64,000 nt of DNA, taken from the NCBI GenBank assembly GCA_944320785.1, contig CALUIR010000003.1:1-64000 (forward strand). Direction: 5' to 3'. Each line of letters starts with the position of its first letter. Within the stretch, counting starts at the first letter, position 1. A program made the translations under genes and the position numbers. The notes below the pieces were generated by a model. The model was not told the DNA's origin and did no database searches. It saw only the letters and a list, made by a program, of their open reading frames with translations. Source of the DNA: an uncultured Bacteroidaceae bacterium. Its GTDB lineage: Bacteria > Bacteroidota > Bacteroidia > Bacteroidales > Bacteroidaceae. Below are positions 35,466 to 44,975 of this stretch, piece after piece.

Positions 35466-35531
35466 TTCTTTCCTGCCCAAGCCGGATTTCTTTCCCGCCC
35501 AAGCCAGGTTTGCTGCCCGCCCGGCTTGCGT
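35466..35531 (+). repeat. Three imperfect tandem 22-bp units
   Basis: Units at 35466-35487, 35488-35509 and 35510-35531 share CTTTCC(C/T)GCCCAAGCC. The first two differ at few positions; the third diverges (GCTGCCCGCCCGGCTTG). Pyrimidine-rich on the plus strand. Confidence 0.75.
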
Positions 35532-35625
35532 TAAAAAGGGTGTAGGTTCTGTAATTATCCGGGCGCATCCTTGCAGAAATGCCGGGGATGCCCTATATTA
35601 GCACGGTCATTAAACGTTTTTCGCA

Positions 35626-37299
35626 ATGGAAGATATGGTGCAGGTATATTGCCGGAACAATGGCGTGAGCAAGCACGTCCCGGTAGGAAGTTCCTTGTTG
35701 GACATTTATCGTGAACTGGGGCTGGAGATGCCTTACGGGCCGGTTAGCGCGAGGGTCAACAACCGTGCCGAGGGCTTGAACTTCAAGGTGTACAACAACA
35801 AGGACATCGAATACTTGGATGTCCGCGACCCTTCCGGGATGCGAACCTATGTGCGCTCCCTCTGCTTCATTCTTTGCAAGGCGGTGGGCGAACTGTTTGC
35901 CGACGGGCGCATCTTGCTGGAGCATCCCGTCTCGAAAGGTTATTTCTGCAACCTGAAGATAGGCCGCCCGGTCATGTTGGAGGATGTGGCCCGCATCAAG
36001 AAACGCATGCTGGAAATCATCGAAGCCGACCTGCCGTTCCACCGCGTGGAGTGCCACACTTCGGAAGCTGTCCGCCTTTTCAGCGAGCGGGGCATGGCGG
36101 ACAAGGTGAAGCTGCTGGAAACCTCCGGCTCCCTCTACACCTATTATTATACATTGGACGGCACGATGGATTATTACTATGGCAGCCTGCTGCCCAGCAC
36201 CGGGTATGTGAAGCTCTTTGACGTGGTGAAGTATTACGACGGCGTGTTGCTGCGCATTCCCAACCGGGAGAACCCTCTGGTGCTGGAAGAAATGGTGAAA
36301 CAGGAAAAGATGTTGGACGTGTTCAAAGAATACCTCCATTGGCTGGACATCATGGACCTGAGCAACGTGGGCGATTTCAACGTGGCCTGCAACGAAGGCT
36401 TTGCCACCGAGTTGATCAACGTGTCCGAAGCCTTGCAGGAAAAGAAGATATCCCAGATAGCCGATGAGATTTACCGCCGGGACGAGGGCGGGGAGAAAGT
36501 GCGCCTGGTACTCATATCCGGCCCATCCTCCTCCGGGAAGACCACGTTCAGCAAACGACTCTCCATCCAACTGATGGCCAACGGGCTGCACCCTTATCCC
36601 GTGTCGTTGGACGATTATTTCGTGAACCGCGAGGATACTCCGCTGGATGCCGACGGCCACCATGACTATGAGTCGCTGTATGCCTTGGACCTGGCCTTCT
36701 TCAACCGGCAACTGAAAGAACTGTTGGAGGGCAAGGAAGTGGAACTGCCCAAGTTCAACTTCACCACTGGCAAGCGTGAGTTCAAGGGCGACAAGCTCCA
36801 GTTGAAGGACAATTCCATCCTGATATTGGAAGGCATCCATGCCCTCAACCCGGAACTGACGCCGCAAATCCCGGATGCCAATAAATATAAGGTGTACGTG
36901 TCGGCGCTGACTACCATTTCGTTGGACGACCACAATTGGATTCCAACGACCGACAACCGCCTGCTGCGGCGCATCATCCGCGACTTCAACTACCGGGGCT
37001 ATTCAGCGCAGGCGACGATTTCCCGCTGGCCCAGCGTGAGGGCGGGCGAAGACAAATGGATATTCCCTTATCAGGAGAACGCGGATGCGATGTTCAATTC
37101 CGCCCTCCTGTTTGAATTTGCCGTCTTGCGCCGTCATGCCGAACCGATACTGAACGGCGTGCCGAGGAATTGCCCCGAGTATTCAGAAGCTTGCAGGCTC
37201 CTGAAGTTCATCCAGTATTTTGTCCCGATCCAAGACAATGAGATTCCGCCCACCTCTCTTTTGAGGGAGTTTTTGGGAGGAAGCAGCTTCCGTTATTGA
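35626..37299 (+). CDS. Nucleoside kinase with N-terminal TGS-like and tRNA-synthetase-like domains
   Basis: A 557-residue protein. Residues ~1-65 look like a TGS domain (VPVGSSLLDIYREL). Residues ~70-220 resemble the second additional domain of threonyl/alanyl-tRNA synthetases (PVSKGYFC, HRVECHTSEAV). Residues ~285-500 are a uridine-kinase/phosphoribulokinase-type P-loop kinase, with ISGPSSSGKTTFSKRL near 297-312 and SLDDYFVNRED. This three-part architecture is a known but poorly studied family in Bacteroidetes, Firmicutes and Thermotoga, called nucleoside kinase or uridine kinase family. The kinase may phosphorylate uridine, or the link to a translation-type domain may point to a different role. 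Single gene, with rpoN following on its own -7 element. Confidence 0.88.
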   Translation: MEDMVQVYCRNNGVSKHVPVGSSLLDIYRELGLEMPYGPVSARVNNRAEGLNFKVYNNKDIEYLDVRDPSGMRTYVRSLCFILCKAVGELFADGRILLEHPVSKGYFCNLKIGRPVMLEDVARIKKRMLEIIEADLPFHRVECHTSEAVRLFSERGMADKVKLLETSGSLYTYYYTLDGTMDYYYGSLLPSTGYVKLFDVVKYYDGVLLRIPNRENPLVLEEMVKQEKMLDVFKEYLHWLDIMDLSNVGDFNVACNEGFATELINVSEALQEKKISQIADEIYRRDEGGEKVRLVLISGPSSSGKTTFSKRLSIQLMANGLHPYPVSLDDYFVNREDTPLDADGHHDYESLYALDLAFFNRQLKELLEGKEVELPKFNFTTGKREFKGDKLQLKDNSILILEGIHALNPELTPQIPDANKYKVYVSALTTISLDDHNWIPTTDNRLLRRIIRDFNYRGYSAQATISRWPSVRAGEDKWIFPYQENADAMFNSALLFEFAVLRRHAEPILNGVPRNCPEYSEACRLLKFIQYFVPIQDNEIPPTSLLREFLGGSSFRY

Positions 37300-37353
37300 C
37301 GCTTTGCGGGAGAAATATTCCGCAGAAAAGGCGGACGGTGTTCAACTAATCAT

Positions 37354-37361
37354 TAAATTTG
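37354..37361 (+). promoter_or_regulatory. Probable -7 element of rpoN
   Basis: TAAATTTG matches TAnnTTTG and would start transcription near 37368, about 18 bases before the ATG at 37386. This favours that start over an in-frame TTG at 37359, which would lie upstream of the transcript. Confidence 0.5.
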
Positions 37362-37385
37362 TCGCGGAAACAAAAACGGATAAGC

Positions 37386-38861
37386 ATGGTTCAGACATCT
37401 CGTCAGATACAATTCCAAGGGCAGCAGCAGGTGCAGGCTTTGTCGCCCCAGCAGATATTGGCCGTCAAGTTGCTGGAACTTCCGGCTTTGGAACTGGAAG
37501 ACCGTGTGCGTGCGGAACTGCTTGAGAATCCGGCATTGGAGGAGAAGCATGAATCCGATGGAGCGGATGAGGAATATGGCGGCAGCCAGCAAGTGGACGA
37601 GGATGGCGAAAAGATGGAGGCGGAAGAAGACCTGTCGTTAGGCGATTACCGCACGGAGGACGACATCCCGGATTACAAACTTCAGGAAAACAATTCCTCA
37701 AAAGGGGAAAAGGCCGAAGAAATCCCTTTCTCCGATTCCGTGTCATTCTATGAGATATTGAAACAGCAGTTGGGTGAAAGGAACCTTACGGAACGCCAAC
37801 GCCATTTGGCTGAATACCTGATTGGCTCCTTGGATGATGACGGGCTCTTGCGGAAGAACCTGGACGGGATTGTGGATGAACTGGCGATTTACGGCGGGAT
37901 TGAGACAACGGAAAAGGAATTGGAACAGGTCCTTCGGGTCATTCAGGATTTTGACCCGGCGGGCATCGGCGCGCGCAGCTTGCAGGAATGCCTGTTGTTG
38001 CAGGTGGAAAGGAAAGAAGATTCCCCGCTGAAACAGGCAGAGGCAGCTATCCTTGAGAAGTGTTACGAGGAGTTCACCCGCAAGCATTGGGACAAGATCA
38101 AGCAGCGGTTGGGTTTGTCGGACGATGCCTTCAACGCGGCGCTGGGCGAATTGGTGAAACTGAACCCTCGTCCCGGCAGTTCCTTAGGCGAGACGATTGG
38201 GAAGAACCTGCAGCAAATCATACCGGACTTTATCGTGGAGACAGATGACGATGGTTCCATATCCTTGAGCCTGAACAACCCGAACGTGCCGGAACTGAAG
38301 CTCAGCCGCACGTTCACTGATTTGTTAGAGGAACATGCAAAGAACAAGGCCAACCAATCCAAAGAGTCAAGGAACGCGATGTTGTTCCTGAAACAGAAAG
38401 TAGATGCCGCGCAGAATTTCATCGATGCCGTCAAGCAGCGGCAAAACACGTTGCTGATGACCATGCAGGCCATCATCGACCTCCAACGTCCCTTCTTCTT
38501 GGAAGGCGATGAAGCATTGCTGAGGCCGATGATACTGAAGGACGTTGCCGAACGGACGGGATTCGACATCTCCACGATTTCGCGCGTCAGCAACAGCAAG
38601 TACGTGCAGACGAACTATGGCATTTATCCGTTGAAGTTCTTTTTCAGTGACGGTTATGTGACCGAAGACGGGGAGGAACTTTCTGTCCGTGAGATACGGA
38701 AGTTGTTGAAAGAATGCATCGACCATGAAGACAAGTCGTCGCCTCTGACTGATGATGAGCTGGCCGAGATGCTGAAAGAGAAAGGATACCCGATTGCCCG
38801 CCGCACGGTGGCCAAATACAGGCAGCAACTGAACATCCCGGTGGCGCGGTTAAGGAAATGA
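37386..38861 (+). CDS. rpoN: RNA polymerase sigma-54 factor
   Basis: A 491-residue sigma-54. Region I (residues 1-50) is Gln/Leu-rich and contacts activator AAA+ proteins (RQIQFQGQQQVQALSPQQILAVKLLELP). Region II (about 55-110) is short and acidic. The core-binding domain spans about 115-300. The DNA-binding domain ends with the RpoN box ARRTVAKYR (471-479) preceded by a helix-turn-helix (DVAERTGFDISTISRVSNSKYVQ). Start chosen at the ATG at 37386. It needs enhancer-binding activators, none of which is in the window. It is followed 30 bases later by gcvH and may lead an operon with gcvH and purE. Confidence 0.96.
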   Translation: MVQTSRQIQFQGQQQVQALSPQQILAVKLLELPALELEDRVRAELLENPALEEKHESDGADEEYGGSQQVDEDGEKMEAEEDLSLGDYRTEDDIPDYKLQENNSSKGEKAEEIPFSDSVSFYEILKQQLGERNLTERQRHLAEYLIGSLDDDGLLRKNLDGIVDELAIYGGIETTEKELEQVLRVIQDFDPAGIGARSLQECLLLQVERKEDSPLKQAEAAILEKCYEEFTRKHWDKIKQRLGLSDDAFNAALGELVKLNPRPGSSLGETIGKNLQQIIPDFIVETDDDGSISLSLNNPNVPELKLSRTFTDLLEEHAKNKANQSKESRNAMLFLKQKVDAAQNFIDAVKQRQNTLLMTMQAIIDLQRPFFLEGDEALLRPMILKDVAERTGFDISTISRVSNSKYVQTNYGIYPLKFFFSDGYVTEDGEELSVREIRKLLKECIDHEDKSSPLTDDELAEMLKEKGYPIARRTVAKYRQQLNIPVARLRK

Positions 38862-38891
38862 ATCAAATATGGACTTTTAAAATAGAATAGT

Positions 38892-39272
38892 ATGAATTTT
38901 CCGGAAAATTTGAAGTACACGAACGAACATGAATGGATTCGTGTGGACGGTGATGTAGCTTATATCGGTATCACGGATTACGCCCAAGAGCAGTTGGGCG
39001 ACATTGTTTTTGTGGACGTGCCTACGGTGGGCGAAACCTTGGAGGCGGGTGAAGTGTTCGGGACGATTGAAGTGGTGAAAACCATTTCCGATTTGTTCTT
39101 GCCGGCAGGAGGCGAAGTCCTGGAGCAGAATGAGGCTTTGGAAGATAATCCGGATTTGGTGAACAAAGACCCTTACGGTGAAGGTTGGATTATCAAGCTG
39201 AAGCCGTCAGATTTGAGCCAACTTGACAGCTTGCTGGATGCAGAAGCATACAAGAAGCTCATCAATGCATGA
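38892..39272 (+). CDS. gcvH: Glycine cleavage system H protein
   Basis: A 126-residue lipoyl carrier protein that shuttles the aminomethyl group of glycine between the P, T and L proteins. The lipoylated lysine is Lys63 within GTIEVVKTISDL. Other features: the KYTNEHEW start and the final segment GEGWIIKLKPSDLSQLDSLLDA. Length and pattern are typical. The other gcv genes are not in the window. It lies between rpoN and purE with gaps of 30 and 22 bases. Confidence 0.97.
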   Translation: MNFPENLKYTNEHEWIRVDGDVAYIGITDYAQEQLGDIVFVDVPTVGETLEAGEVFGTIEVVKTISDLFLPAGGEVLEQNEALEDNPDLVNKDPYGEGWIIKLKPSDLSQLDSLLDAEAYKKLINA

Positions 39273-39294
39273 ACTTGAAAGTTAAGGATTAGCA

Positions 39295-39801
39295 ATGGCT
39301 CCGATTGTCAGCATCATCATGGGCAGCACCTCCGACCTTCCGGTCATGGAGAAGGCCGCCGCTTTCTTGAACGATCTTCATGTGCCTTTTGAAATGAACG
39401 CGCTTTCCGCCCATCGGACACCCGAAGCCGTGGAAGAATTTGCCAAGAATGCTTCCGGGCGAGGCATCAAAGTCATCATTGCGGCAGCAGGCATGGCCGC
39501 TCATCTTCCGGGGGTGATTGCCGCTTCCACCACTTTGCCGGTGATTGGTGTCCCCATCAAATCTTCTCTGGAAGGGATGGACGCTTTGCTGGCCATTGTG
39601 CAAATGCCGCCTGGAATCCCGGTGGCCACGGTCGGCATCAATGCCGCATTGAATGCGGCGATACTGGCGGTGGAGATGCTTGCCTTGCATGACCCGGAAC
39701 TGGCTGTGCGGTTTGCGGCCTACAAGGAAGGCTTGAAAAAGAAGATTGTGAAAGCCAATGAAGAATTGAAGGACGTGAAATACGATTATAAGACGAATTG
39801 A
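39295..39801 (+). CDS. purE: N5-carboxyaminoimidazole ribonucleotide mutase
   Basis: A 168-residue class I PurE that moves the carboxyl group from N5-CAIR to CAIR in purine synthesis. Seen: the nucleotide loop [15 protein letters not shown], the signature [11 protein letters not shown] with its catalytic His, then [15 protein letters not shown], and the glycine-rich late segment. Normally part of octamers. It is followed by a hairpin terminator, so ispG beyond it may be partly separate. Confidence 0.97.
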   Translation: MAPIVSIIMGSTSDLPVMEKAAAFLNDLHVPFEMNALSAHRTPEAVEEFAKNASGRGIKVIIAAAGMAAHLPGVIAASTTLPVIGVPIKSSLEGMDALLAIVQMPPGIPVATVGINAALNAAILAVEMLALHDPELAVRFAAYKEGLKKKIVKANEELKDVKYDYKTN

Positions 39802-39811
39802 GGATTTGCAT

Positions 39812-39849
39812 GCCTCCGGCCGGGAAGAAAGCCGGAGGCGTCCTTTTTC
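39812..39849 (+). terminator. Terminator after purE
   Basis: GCCTCCGGC (39812-39820) pairs with GCCGGAGGC (39831-39839) around a 10-base loop; T's at 39845-39849 after GTCC. Confidence 0.75.
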
Positions 39850-39864
39850 ATAGGGGATGTAGCG

Positions 39865-41718
39865 ATGGATTATTTCAATTATAGCCGCCGTCCGGCCTCA
39901 GTCGTCCATGTGGGCGGTGTGCCGTTGGGGGGCAATTTCCCGGTACGTGTCCAGTCGATGGCCAATGTTTCCACGATGGACACGGAAGCCTGTGTGGGGC
40001 AAGCCCTGCGGATTGTGGCAGCAGGCGGCGAATATGTCCGCTTCACGACGCAAGGCGTGCGGGAAGCGGAGAACTTGAAAAGCATCAATGCCGCTTTGCG
40101 TGCGGCAGGGTGCATGGTTCCTTTGGTGGCAGACGTGCATTTCAACCCGAAGGTGGCAGAGGTCGCTGCATCGTATGCGGAGAAAGTGCGGATTAATCCA
40201 GGCAATTATGTGGACCCAGCCCGCACGTTCAAGCAGTTGGAATATACGGATGAAGAATATGCCGGCGAATTGCAGAAGCTGCGCAGCCGTTTCATCCCGT
40301 TCTTGGAAATCTGCAAGGCGAACCATACAGCCGTCCGCATCGGGGTGAACCATGGCTCGTTGTCGGACCGTATCATGTCGCGTTACGGGGACACGCCGGA
40401 AGGCATGGTGGAGTCCTGCATGGAGTTCCTCCGCATTTGCGTGGAGCAACGTTTCATGGATGCGGTGGTTTCCATAAAAGCCTCTAATACCGTGGTGATG
40501 GTGAAGACCGTCCGTCTGCTGGACGCGGCGATGCGGAAGGAAGGGATGTCGTTCCCTCTCCATTTGGGCGTGACCGAAGCGGGAGATGGCGAGGACGGGC
40601 GTATCAAGTCGGCGTTCGGCATCGGTGCCTTGATGATGGACGGGCTGGGTGATACCATCCGTGTTTCTTTGAGCGAAGAACCTGAATGCGAGATACCTGT
40701 GGCCAAGAAACTGGTGGATTATGTGTCTGCTTTGGCCGGGCATCTGTATATTCCAGGGAAGATGGCCGGCGGGTTTGATTATTTGTCGCCGGTGCGCCGT
40801 GCCACCCATGCGGTCCGCGACATTGGAGGAAGCCACGTCCCAGTCGTGATATCGAGCCGTATCGATGCGTCGTGCGGTTTTGATGAGGCTTTCCGTCCGG
40901 ATTACCTGTATGTGGGCAAGCATCTTCCGGCGGGAAGGGATTCCCGTGTCGGCTATATTGTGGATGCCGATGTGTGGGATGGCGGGGAAGGCACTTATCC
41001 GGCGTTCAATGCCAAGCAACTGATGTTTGTCGGCGCTTGCCGTTCCAGCCTGAAGTTCCTCTTTGTCTCCTACATGGAACTTACGGAGGAAGTGTGCGCC
41101 TGCCTGAAGGCATTCCCTGAAATCGTGGTGGTGGCGCAGAGCAACCATCCTTACCGCATGGGCGAATGCCGTGCTTTGGCGCACCAGCTGATGTGCGAAG
41201 GCATCACGTCGCCGCTCGTGTTCTTCCAGCATTACGCGGAAAATGTGCTGGAGGATTTCCAGTTGAAAGCAGCAGCCGACATGGGGGCTTTGGTCGTTGA
41301 CGGTTTTTGCGATGGCATTTTCCTTCATAATCAAGGCAGCCTTTCTCCGTGTTCGGTGGATGCCACGGCTTTCGGCATCCTTCAGGCAGCCCGTGTGCGC
41401 GTCAGCAAGACCGAGTACATCTCTTGTCCGGGATGCGGCCGCACTTTGTTTGATTTGCAAGCAACGATTGCCCGCGTCAAGGCTGCTACTTCCCATTTGA
41501 AGGGATTGAAGATTGGCATCATGGGGTGCATTGTCAACGGTCCCGGCGAAATGGCGGATGCGGACTACGGTTATGTGGGTGCCGGCAGGGGGCGGGTGAC
41601 CCTTTACCGCCGGAAAGAATGCATTGAAAAGAACATCCCGGAGGAAGAAGCCGTGGAACGTTTGCTTCGCCTGATTCGGGAAGACGAGGCTTGTGCAGCG
41701 GAAGGTGCGGCGGAATGA
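39865..41718 (+). CDS. ispG: 4-hydroxy-3-methylbut-2-en-1-yl diphosphate synthase, long form
   Basis: A 617-residue enzyme of the MEP isoprenoid pathway, reducing methylerythritol cyclodiphosphate to HMBPP with a [4Fe-4S] cluster. The N-terminal TIM-barrel (about 1-270) contains VQSMANVSTMDTEACV and PLVADVHFNP. A ~250-residue middle insertion is characteristic of the Bacteroidetes, Chlamydia and plant form. The C-terminal iron-sulfur domain (about 510-600) has SCPGCGRTLFDL and GIMGCIVNGPGEMADADYGYVG, which hold the cluster cysteines. E. coli IspG is about 370 residues, so the extra length is this insertion, not a fusion. It feeds the undecaprenyl diphosphate made by uppS at the far end of the window. 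Confidence 0.97.
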   Translation: MDYFNYSRRPASVVHVGGVPLGGNFPVRVQSMANVSTMDTEACVGQALRIVAAGGEYVRFTTQGVREAENLKSINAALRAAGCMVPLVADVHFNPKVAEVAASYAEKVRINPGNYVDPARTFKQLEYTDEEYAGELQKLRSRFIPFLEICKANHTAVRIGVNHGSLSDRIMSRYGDTPEGMVESCMEFLRICVEQRFMDAVVSIKASNTVVMVKTVRLLDAAMRKEGMSFPLHLGVTEAGDGEDGRIKSAFGIGALMMDGLGDTIRVSLSEEPECEIPVAKKLVDYVSALAGHLYIPGKMAGGFDYLSPVRRATHAVRDIGGSHVPVVISSRIDASCGFDEAFRPDYLYVGKHLPAGRDSRVGYIVDADVWDGGEGTYPAFNAKQLMFVGACRSSLKFLFVSYMELTEEVCACLKAFPEIVVVAQSNHPYRMGECRALAHQLMCEGITSPLVFFQHYAENVLEDFQLKAAADMGALVVDGFCDGIFLHNQGSLSPCSVDATAFGILQAARVRVSKTEYISCPGCGRTLFDLQATIARVKAATSHLKGLKIGIMGCIVNGPGEMADADYGYVGAGRGRVTLYRRKECIEKNIPEEEAVERLLRLIREDEACAAEGAAE

Positions 41719-41732
41719 CAGTCATCGCGTGT

Positions 41733-41890
41733 TTTGAACCTCCCAAAGGTTTTTGAAAATCCTCCTAAGGTTTTCGCCCAAACGTTGGAAGGATTTTTGA
41801 ATTGTTCTATAAGCTTTTTCAAGACGCACGGGCAACATTTTCCGCATGCTTCCCCATCTTTTTGAAGGAACTTGCATGGATACTCCGTGA
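41733..41890. repeat. Degenerate dispersed repeat without palindrome array
   Basis: CCCAAAGGTTTT and CCTAAGGTTTT lie 21 bases apart (41743-41774), and the stretch ends with ATCTTTTTGAAGGAACTTGCATGGA (written here as two parts: ATCTTTTTGAAGG then AACTTGCATGGA). Both features match the sequence leading into palindrome array B at 24400-24480, but here no palindromes follow. No gene is seen between ispG and the TPR gene. Confidence 0.45.
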
Positions 41891-41945
41891 AAGGTTGTAT
41901 TTTTGTTGCATCATTGTTTTTGCTTGTCAATCTTTTGGCTGAAGT

Positions 41946-44900
41946 ATGAAAAGGATACCCGTTTTCCTGTTGCTGTGCTGTTTGTGTGCCGCGCCTGGCA
42001 AGTCTGTGGCGCAGAATCCTTCCGATGATTCTTCCGGGAGGTTGTATGCTGAAATCGAGCAGTTGTTCCTCCATGAGGATTATGGCATGGCAAGGCAACT
42101 GTTGGAAGAATATTTGGAAGGAACGGTTCTGCTTGGCTCCCGGCGCGAAGCTGAGTACATGTTGGTGTGCGCGGAATATGCCTTAGGCCATGCCGGTAGG
42201 ATGGACATGATTCGCCGGTATTTGGATGCTTACCCCGATACGCCTTACGCCAACCGCCTGAATGCCATGTTGGCATCCGCCTATTTTTACCAAGGGAATT
42301 ATAAAAAGTGCCGGGCATTGTTCGGTGCTTGCGAGTTGTATTTGCTGGACGAAGAAGAACGCGATGCCTGCACTTACCGCTTGGCCGTTTCCTGCCTGAA
42401 AGTCGGCGCCCTCAAAGAAGCGGCGATATGGTTCCGCACGTTGGAGGAAGTCAGTGCGGCCTACCGTAATGATGCCCGTTACCACTTGGCCTATATTGAT
42501 TACGCAAGGGGCGATTACGCTGAGTCCTTGCCTGTTTTCCTGTCCTTGCAGGAAGATGCGAAGTATTCGGGATTAGTGCCTTATTATATCGCCGAAATAT
42601 ATTTGCAGAAACGTTTGTATGCACAGGCTGAAGACGTGGCCGCCGCTTGCCTGTCTTCAGGGCGGCATGCGGCTGATGCTTTGGAAATGTGGCGCATACG
42701 AGGCATGGCGCAATACCATCAGGGGAAATACCGTCCGGCCATTGCCGCTTTGGAAAAGTATTGCTCGCAGGCGGCAGAGCCGGGGCGCGACGTGCTGTAT
42801 GCTTTGGCGATGTCCGATTACCACGTGGGGATTTATGCGAAAGCGGCAGAACTGTTGGGACGTGTGGCGGGAAAGGATGACGCCCTTTCCCAAAATGCTT
42901 TGTTGCATAGAGGCCTGTCGTTGTTGCACCTTCAAGACAAGCTCCATGCCCGCTTGGCTTTTGAACAGGCATCTTCCTTGCCTTTTGATTCGCGTGTGCG
43001 GGAAGAAGCCCTTTATAATTATGCCTTGTGTGTCCATGAAACGGCTTATTCTCCCTTTGACGAGTCGGTCACGGTCTTTGAGCGTTTCTTGAATGAATTT
43101 CCAAACTCGGCGTATGCAGGCAAGGTGAGCGACTATTTGGTGGAAGTGTATATGAACACCCGCAGCTATGAAGCGGCATTGCGTTCAATTGCCAAAATCG
43201 AACATCCCGATGCCCGCATCCTGAAGGCCAAGCAGAAAATCCTTTTCCAACTGGGGACGCAGTCGTTTGCCAATGCGCGCTTTGAGGAATCCATGGAGTA
43301 TTTCAACCGTTCCCTCCAATTGGGGAGCTATGACGCGCAGACAAAGGCCGATGCCTTTTATTGGTTGGGAGAGGCATGCTACCGGCTGGGACGGCATGGA
43401 GAGTCCGTCCGCTACTTGCGTTCTTACTTGGATGCCACGCTTGACAAAACGGCGGAGATGCATGCCTTGGCTTATTATACGCTGGGTTATATCCGTTTCA
43501 AAGGAAAGGATTATGAGGCGGCGCGGAATGATTTTTCCCAAGCCTTGCAGTTGTCGTTGCTGACGGACAAGACGGTCTTGGCCGATATATGCAACCGCAT
43601 CGGCGATTGCGATTTCCATGCCCGCCGTTTTGCGGAAGCGCAGCAAAGCTATTCCCAAGCCTTGCGCCTGGATGCTTCGTTGGGAGATTATTCGTTGTAC
43701 CAGGAAGCCTTTGTGCTAGGTTTGCAGAAAGACTATTTGGGCAAGGTGCATCTCCTGAACAAGCTTGTCAACGATTTCCCGCACTCGCAATACCTGGATG
43801 ACGCATATTATGAGCGTGGGCGGGCGTATGTGATGATGGAGGACAATGACCGTGCGGTCGCATCTTACAAGGAATTGCTGGCGCGCTGCCCGGAAAGCGC
43901 CATGGCGCGCCGGGCGGCAGGTGAGATAGGATTGCTTTATTACCAGGATGACCGGTATGACGAAGCCATCAAGGCATACAAGGATGTCATTGCTTCTTAT
44001 CCGGGAAGCGAGGAAGCCCGCATGGCGCAACGCGACCTGAAATCCATCTATGTGGACCTGAACAAAGTGGATGAGTATGCCGCTTTCGTGGATTCCATTC
44101 CGGGAGGAATCAACCTTGAGCCGGATGAACGCGATTCTCTCACTTATATTGCCGCAGAAAGGATTTACACGCGGAAGGAATATGCGTCTGCGCGCGAGAG
44201 TTTTGTGCGCTACTTGCAGGCATTCCCCGATGGCGCTTTCAGCATCGATGCGCACTATTATATCGGGCTGATGGATTACAACAGCCGTCGTTATCCCTCC
44301 TCCTTGCAGCATTTGGAAAAAGTATTGGCGTTTCCAAGCAACAAATATTCAGAGAATGCGATGATGATGGCCGCTGAGGTTTTGTTTGATTCCGGTGACT
44401 ACCGCCGTGCATTGTCCGTGTATAAGCAATTGGGAGAAAAGGCGGCTGTGCCGGAACGCCGGGTATTGGGCAAGACCGGTGCCTTGCGTTGCGCTTATGC
44501 GTTGAACGACGTGGAGGAAACCATTTTGAACGCCACGAGTCTGTTGGCAGAGAGCAAACTGTCGCCGGAACTCGCCAATGAGGCGCATTATTACCGGGCC
44601 ATGGTTTATTTGGAGAGCGGAAGGGCGGAGGAGGCCGTGGATGACTTGAAGCATCTTTCCGAAGACACCCGCAACCGTTATGGGGCGGAGGCCAAATACC
44701 GGTTGGCGCAAGTGTATTTCGATTCGGGGAATTGGGAAGAAGCCGAGAAAGAGGTGTTAGACTACATTGAGGTCAGCACGCCCCATGCCTACTGGTTGGC
44801 TCGCAGCTTTGTCTTGTTGTCAGACATTTACCAGAAGCAAGGACGCAGCCTGGAAGCCAAGCAATATCTGCTGTCGTTGCAGCAGAATTATCAGGCGGAG

Positions 44901-44975
44901 GATGACATTGCCGGAATGATTGAGGAACGTCTGGAAAAATTGGATAAGGAGCAGAAACATGAAGAAGATAGATAA
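41946..44975 (+). CDS. Large tetratricopeptide-repeat exported protein
   Basis: A 1009-residue exported protein: signal peptide (about residues 1-23, cleavage near SVAQ) followed by TPR helices along almost the full length (for example ADAFYWLGEACYRLGRHGESVRYL, SIDAHYYIGLMDYNSRRYPSSLQHLEKVL, AKYRLAQVYFDSGNWEEAEKEV). A repeat scaffold for protein contacts in the periplasm. Its end overlaps by 17 bases the start of a beta-barrel outer-membrane protein, so the two are probably made in fixed ratio and work as a pair. This TPR plus barrel pair appears conserved in Bacteroidales, but its function is not known to me. Confidence 0.85.
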   Translation: MKRIPVFLLLCCLCAAPGKSVAQNPSDDSSGRLYAEIEQLFLHEDYGMARQLLEEYLEGTVLLGSRREAEYMLVCAEYALGHAGRMDMIRRYLDAYPDTPYANRLNAMLASAYFYQGNYKKCRALFGACELYLLDEEERDACTYRLAVSCLKVGALKEAAIWFRTLEEVSAAYRNDARYHLAYIDYARGDYAESLPVFLSLQEDAKYSGLVPYYIAEIYLQKRLYAQAEDVAAACLSSGRHAADALEMWRIRGMAQYHQGKYRPAIAALEKYCSQAAEPGRDVLYALAMSDYHVGIYAKAAELLGRVAGKDDALSQNALLHRGLSLLHLQDKLHARLAFEQASSLPFDSRVREEALYNYALCVHETAYSPFDESVTVFERFLNEFPNSAYAGKVSDYLVEVYMNTRSYEAALRSIAKIEHPDARILKAKQKILFQLGTQSFANARFEESMEYFNRSLQLGSYDAQTKADAFYWLGEACYRLGRHGESVRYLRSYLDATLDKTAEMHALAYYTLGYIRFKGKDYEAARNDFSQALQLSLLTDKTVLADICNRIGDCDFHARRFAEAQQSYSQALRLDASLGDYSLYQEAFVLGLQKDYLGKVHLLNKLVNDFPHSQYLDDAYYERGRAYVMMEDNDRAVASYKELLARCPESAMARRAAGEIGLLYYQDDRYDEAIKAYKDVIASYPGSEEARMAQRDLKSIYVDLNKVDEYAAFVDSIPGGINLEPDERDSLTYIAAERIYTRKEYASARESFVRYLQAFPDGAFSIDAHYYIGLMDYNSRRYPSSLQHLEKVLAFPSNKYSENAMMMAAEVLFDSGDYRRALSVYKQLGEKAAVPERRVLGKTGALRCAYALNDVEETILNATSLLAESKLSPELANEAHYYRAMVYLESGRAEEAVDDLKHLSEDTRNRYGAEAKYRLAQVYFDSGNWEEAEKEVLDYIEVSTPHAYWLARSFVLLSDIYQKQGRSLEAKQYLLSLQQNYQAEDDIAGMIEERLEKLDKEQKHEEDR

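Larger units (their letters stand above)
35286..35625. other. Divergent intergenic region with dyad and tandem repeats
   Basis: No gene is seen in these 340 bases between the rhomboid operon and the nucleoside kinase. A near-perfect dyad AGGCTAAGGATG (35431-35442) / CATCCTTAGCCT (35445-35456) with a CA centre is followed by three imperfect tandem 22-base units. TATCTTTA at 35424-35431 is one base from the -7 consensus and would place a start inside the dyad. Confidence 0.6.

Noticed and set aside
35466..35531. Transposon end or IS remnant
   Set aside because: No transposase fragment, no terminal inverted repeats and no target duplication; only short tandem units.
35593..36933. Minus-strand frame opposite the nucleoside kinase
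   Set aside because: It is covered by a recognised P-loop kinase on the plus strand and has no plausible domains.
39898..41496. Long open frame antisense to ispG
   Set aside because: It runs across a clearly coding gene and has no recognisable domain; composition is typical of a shadow frame.
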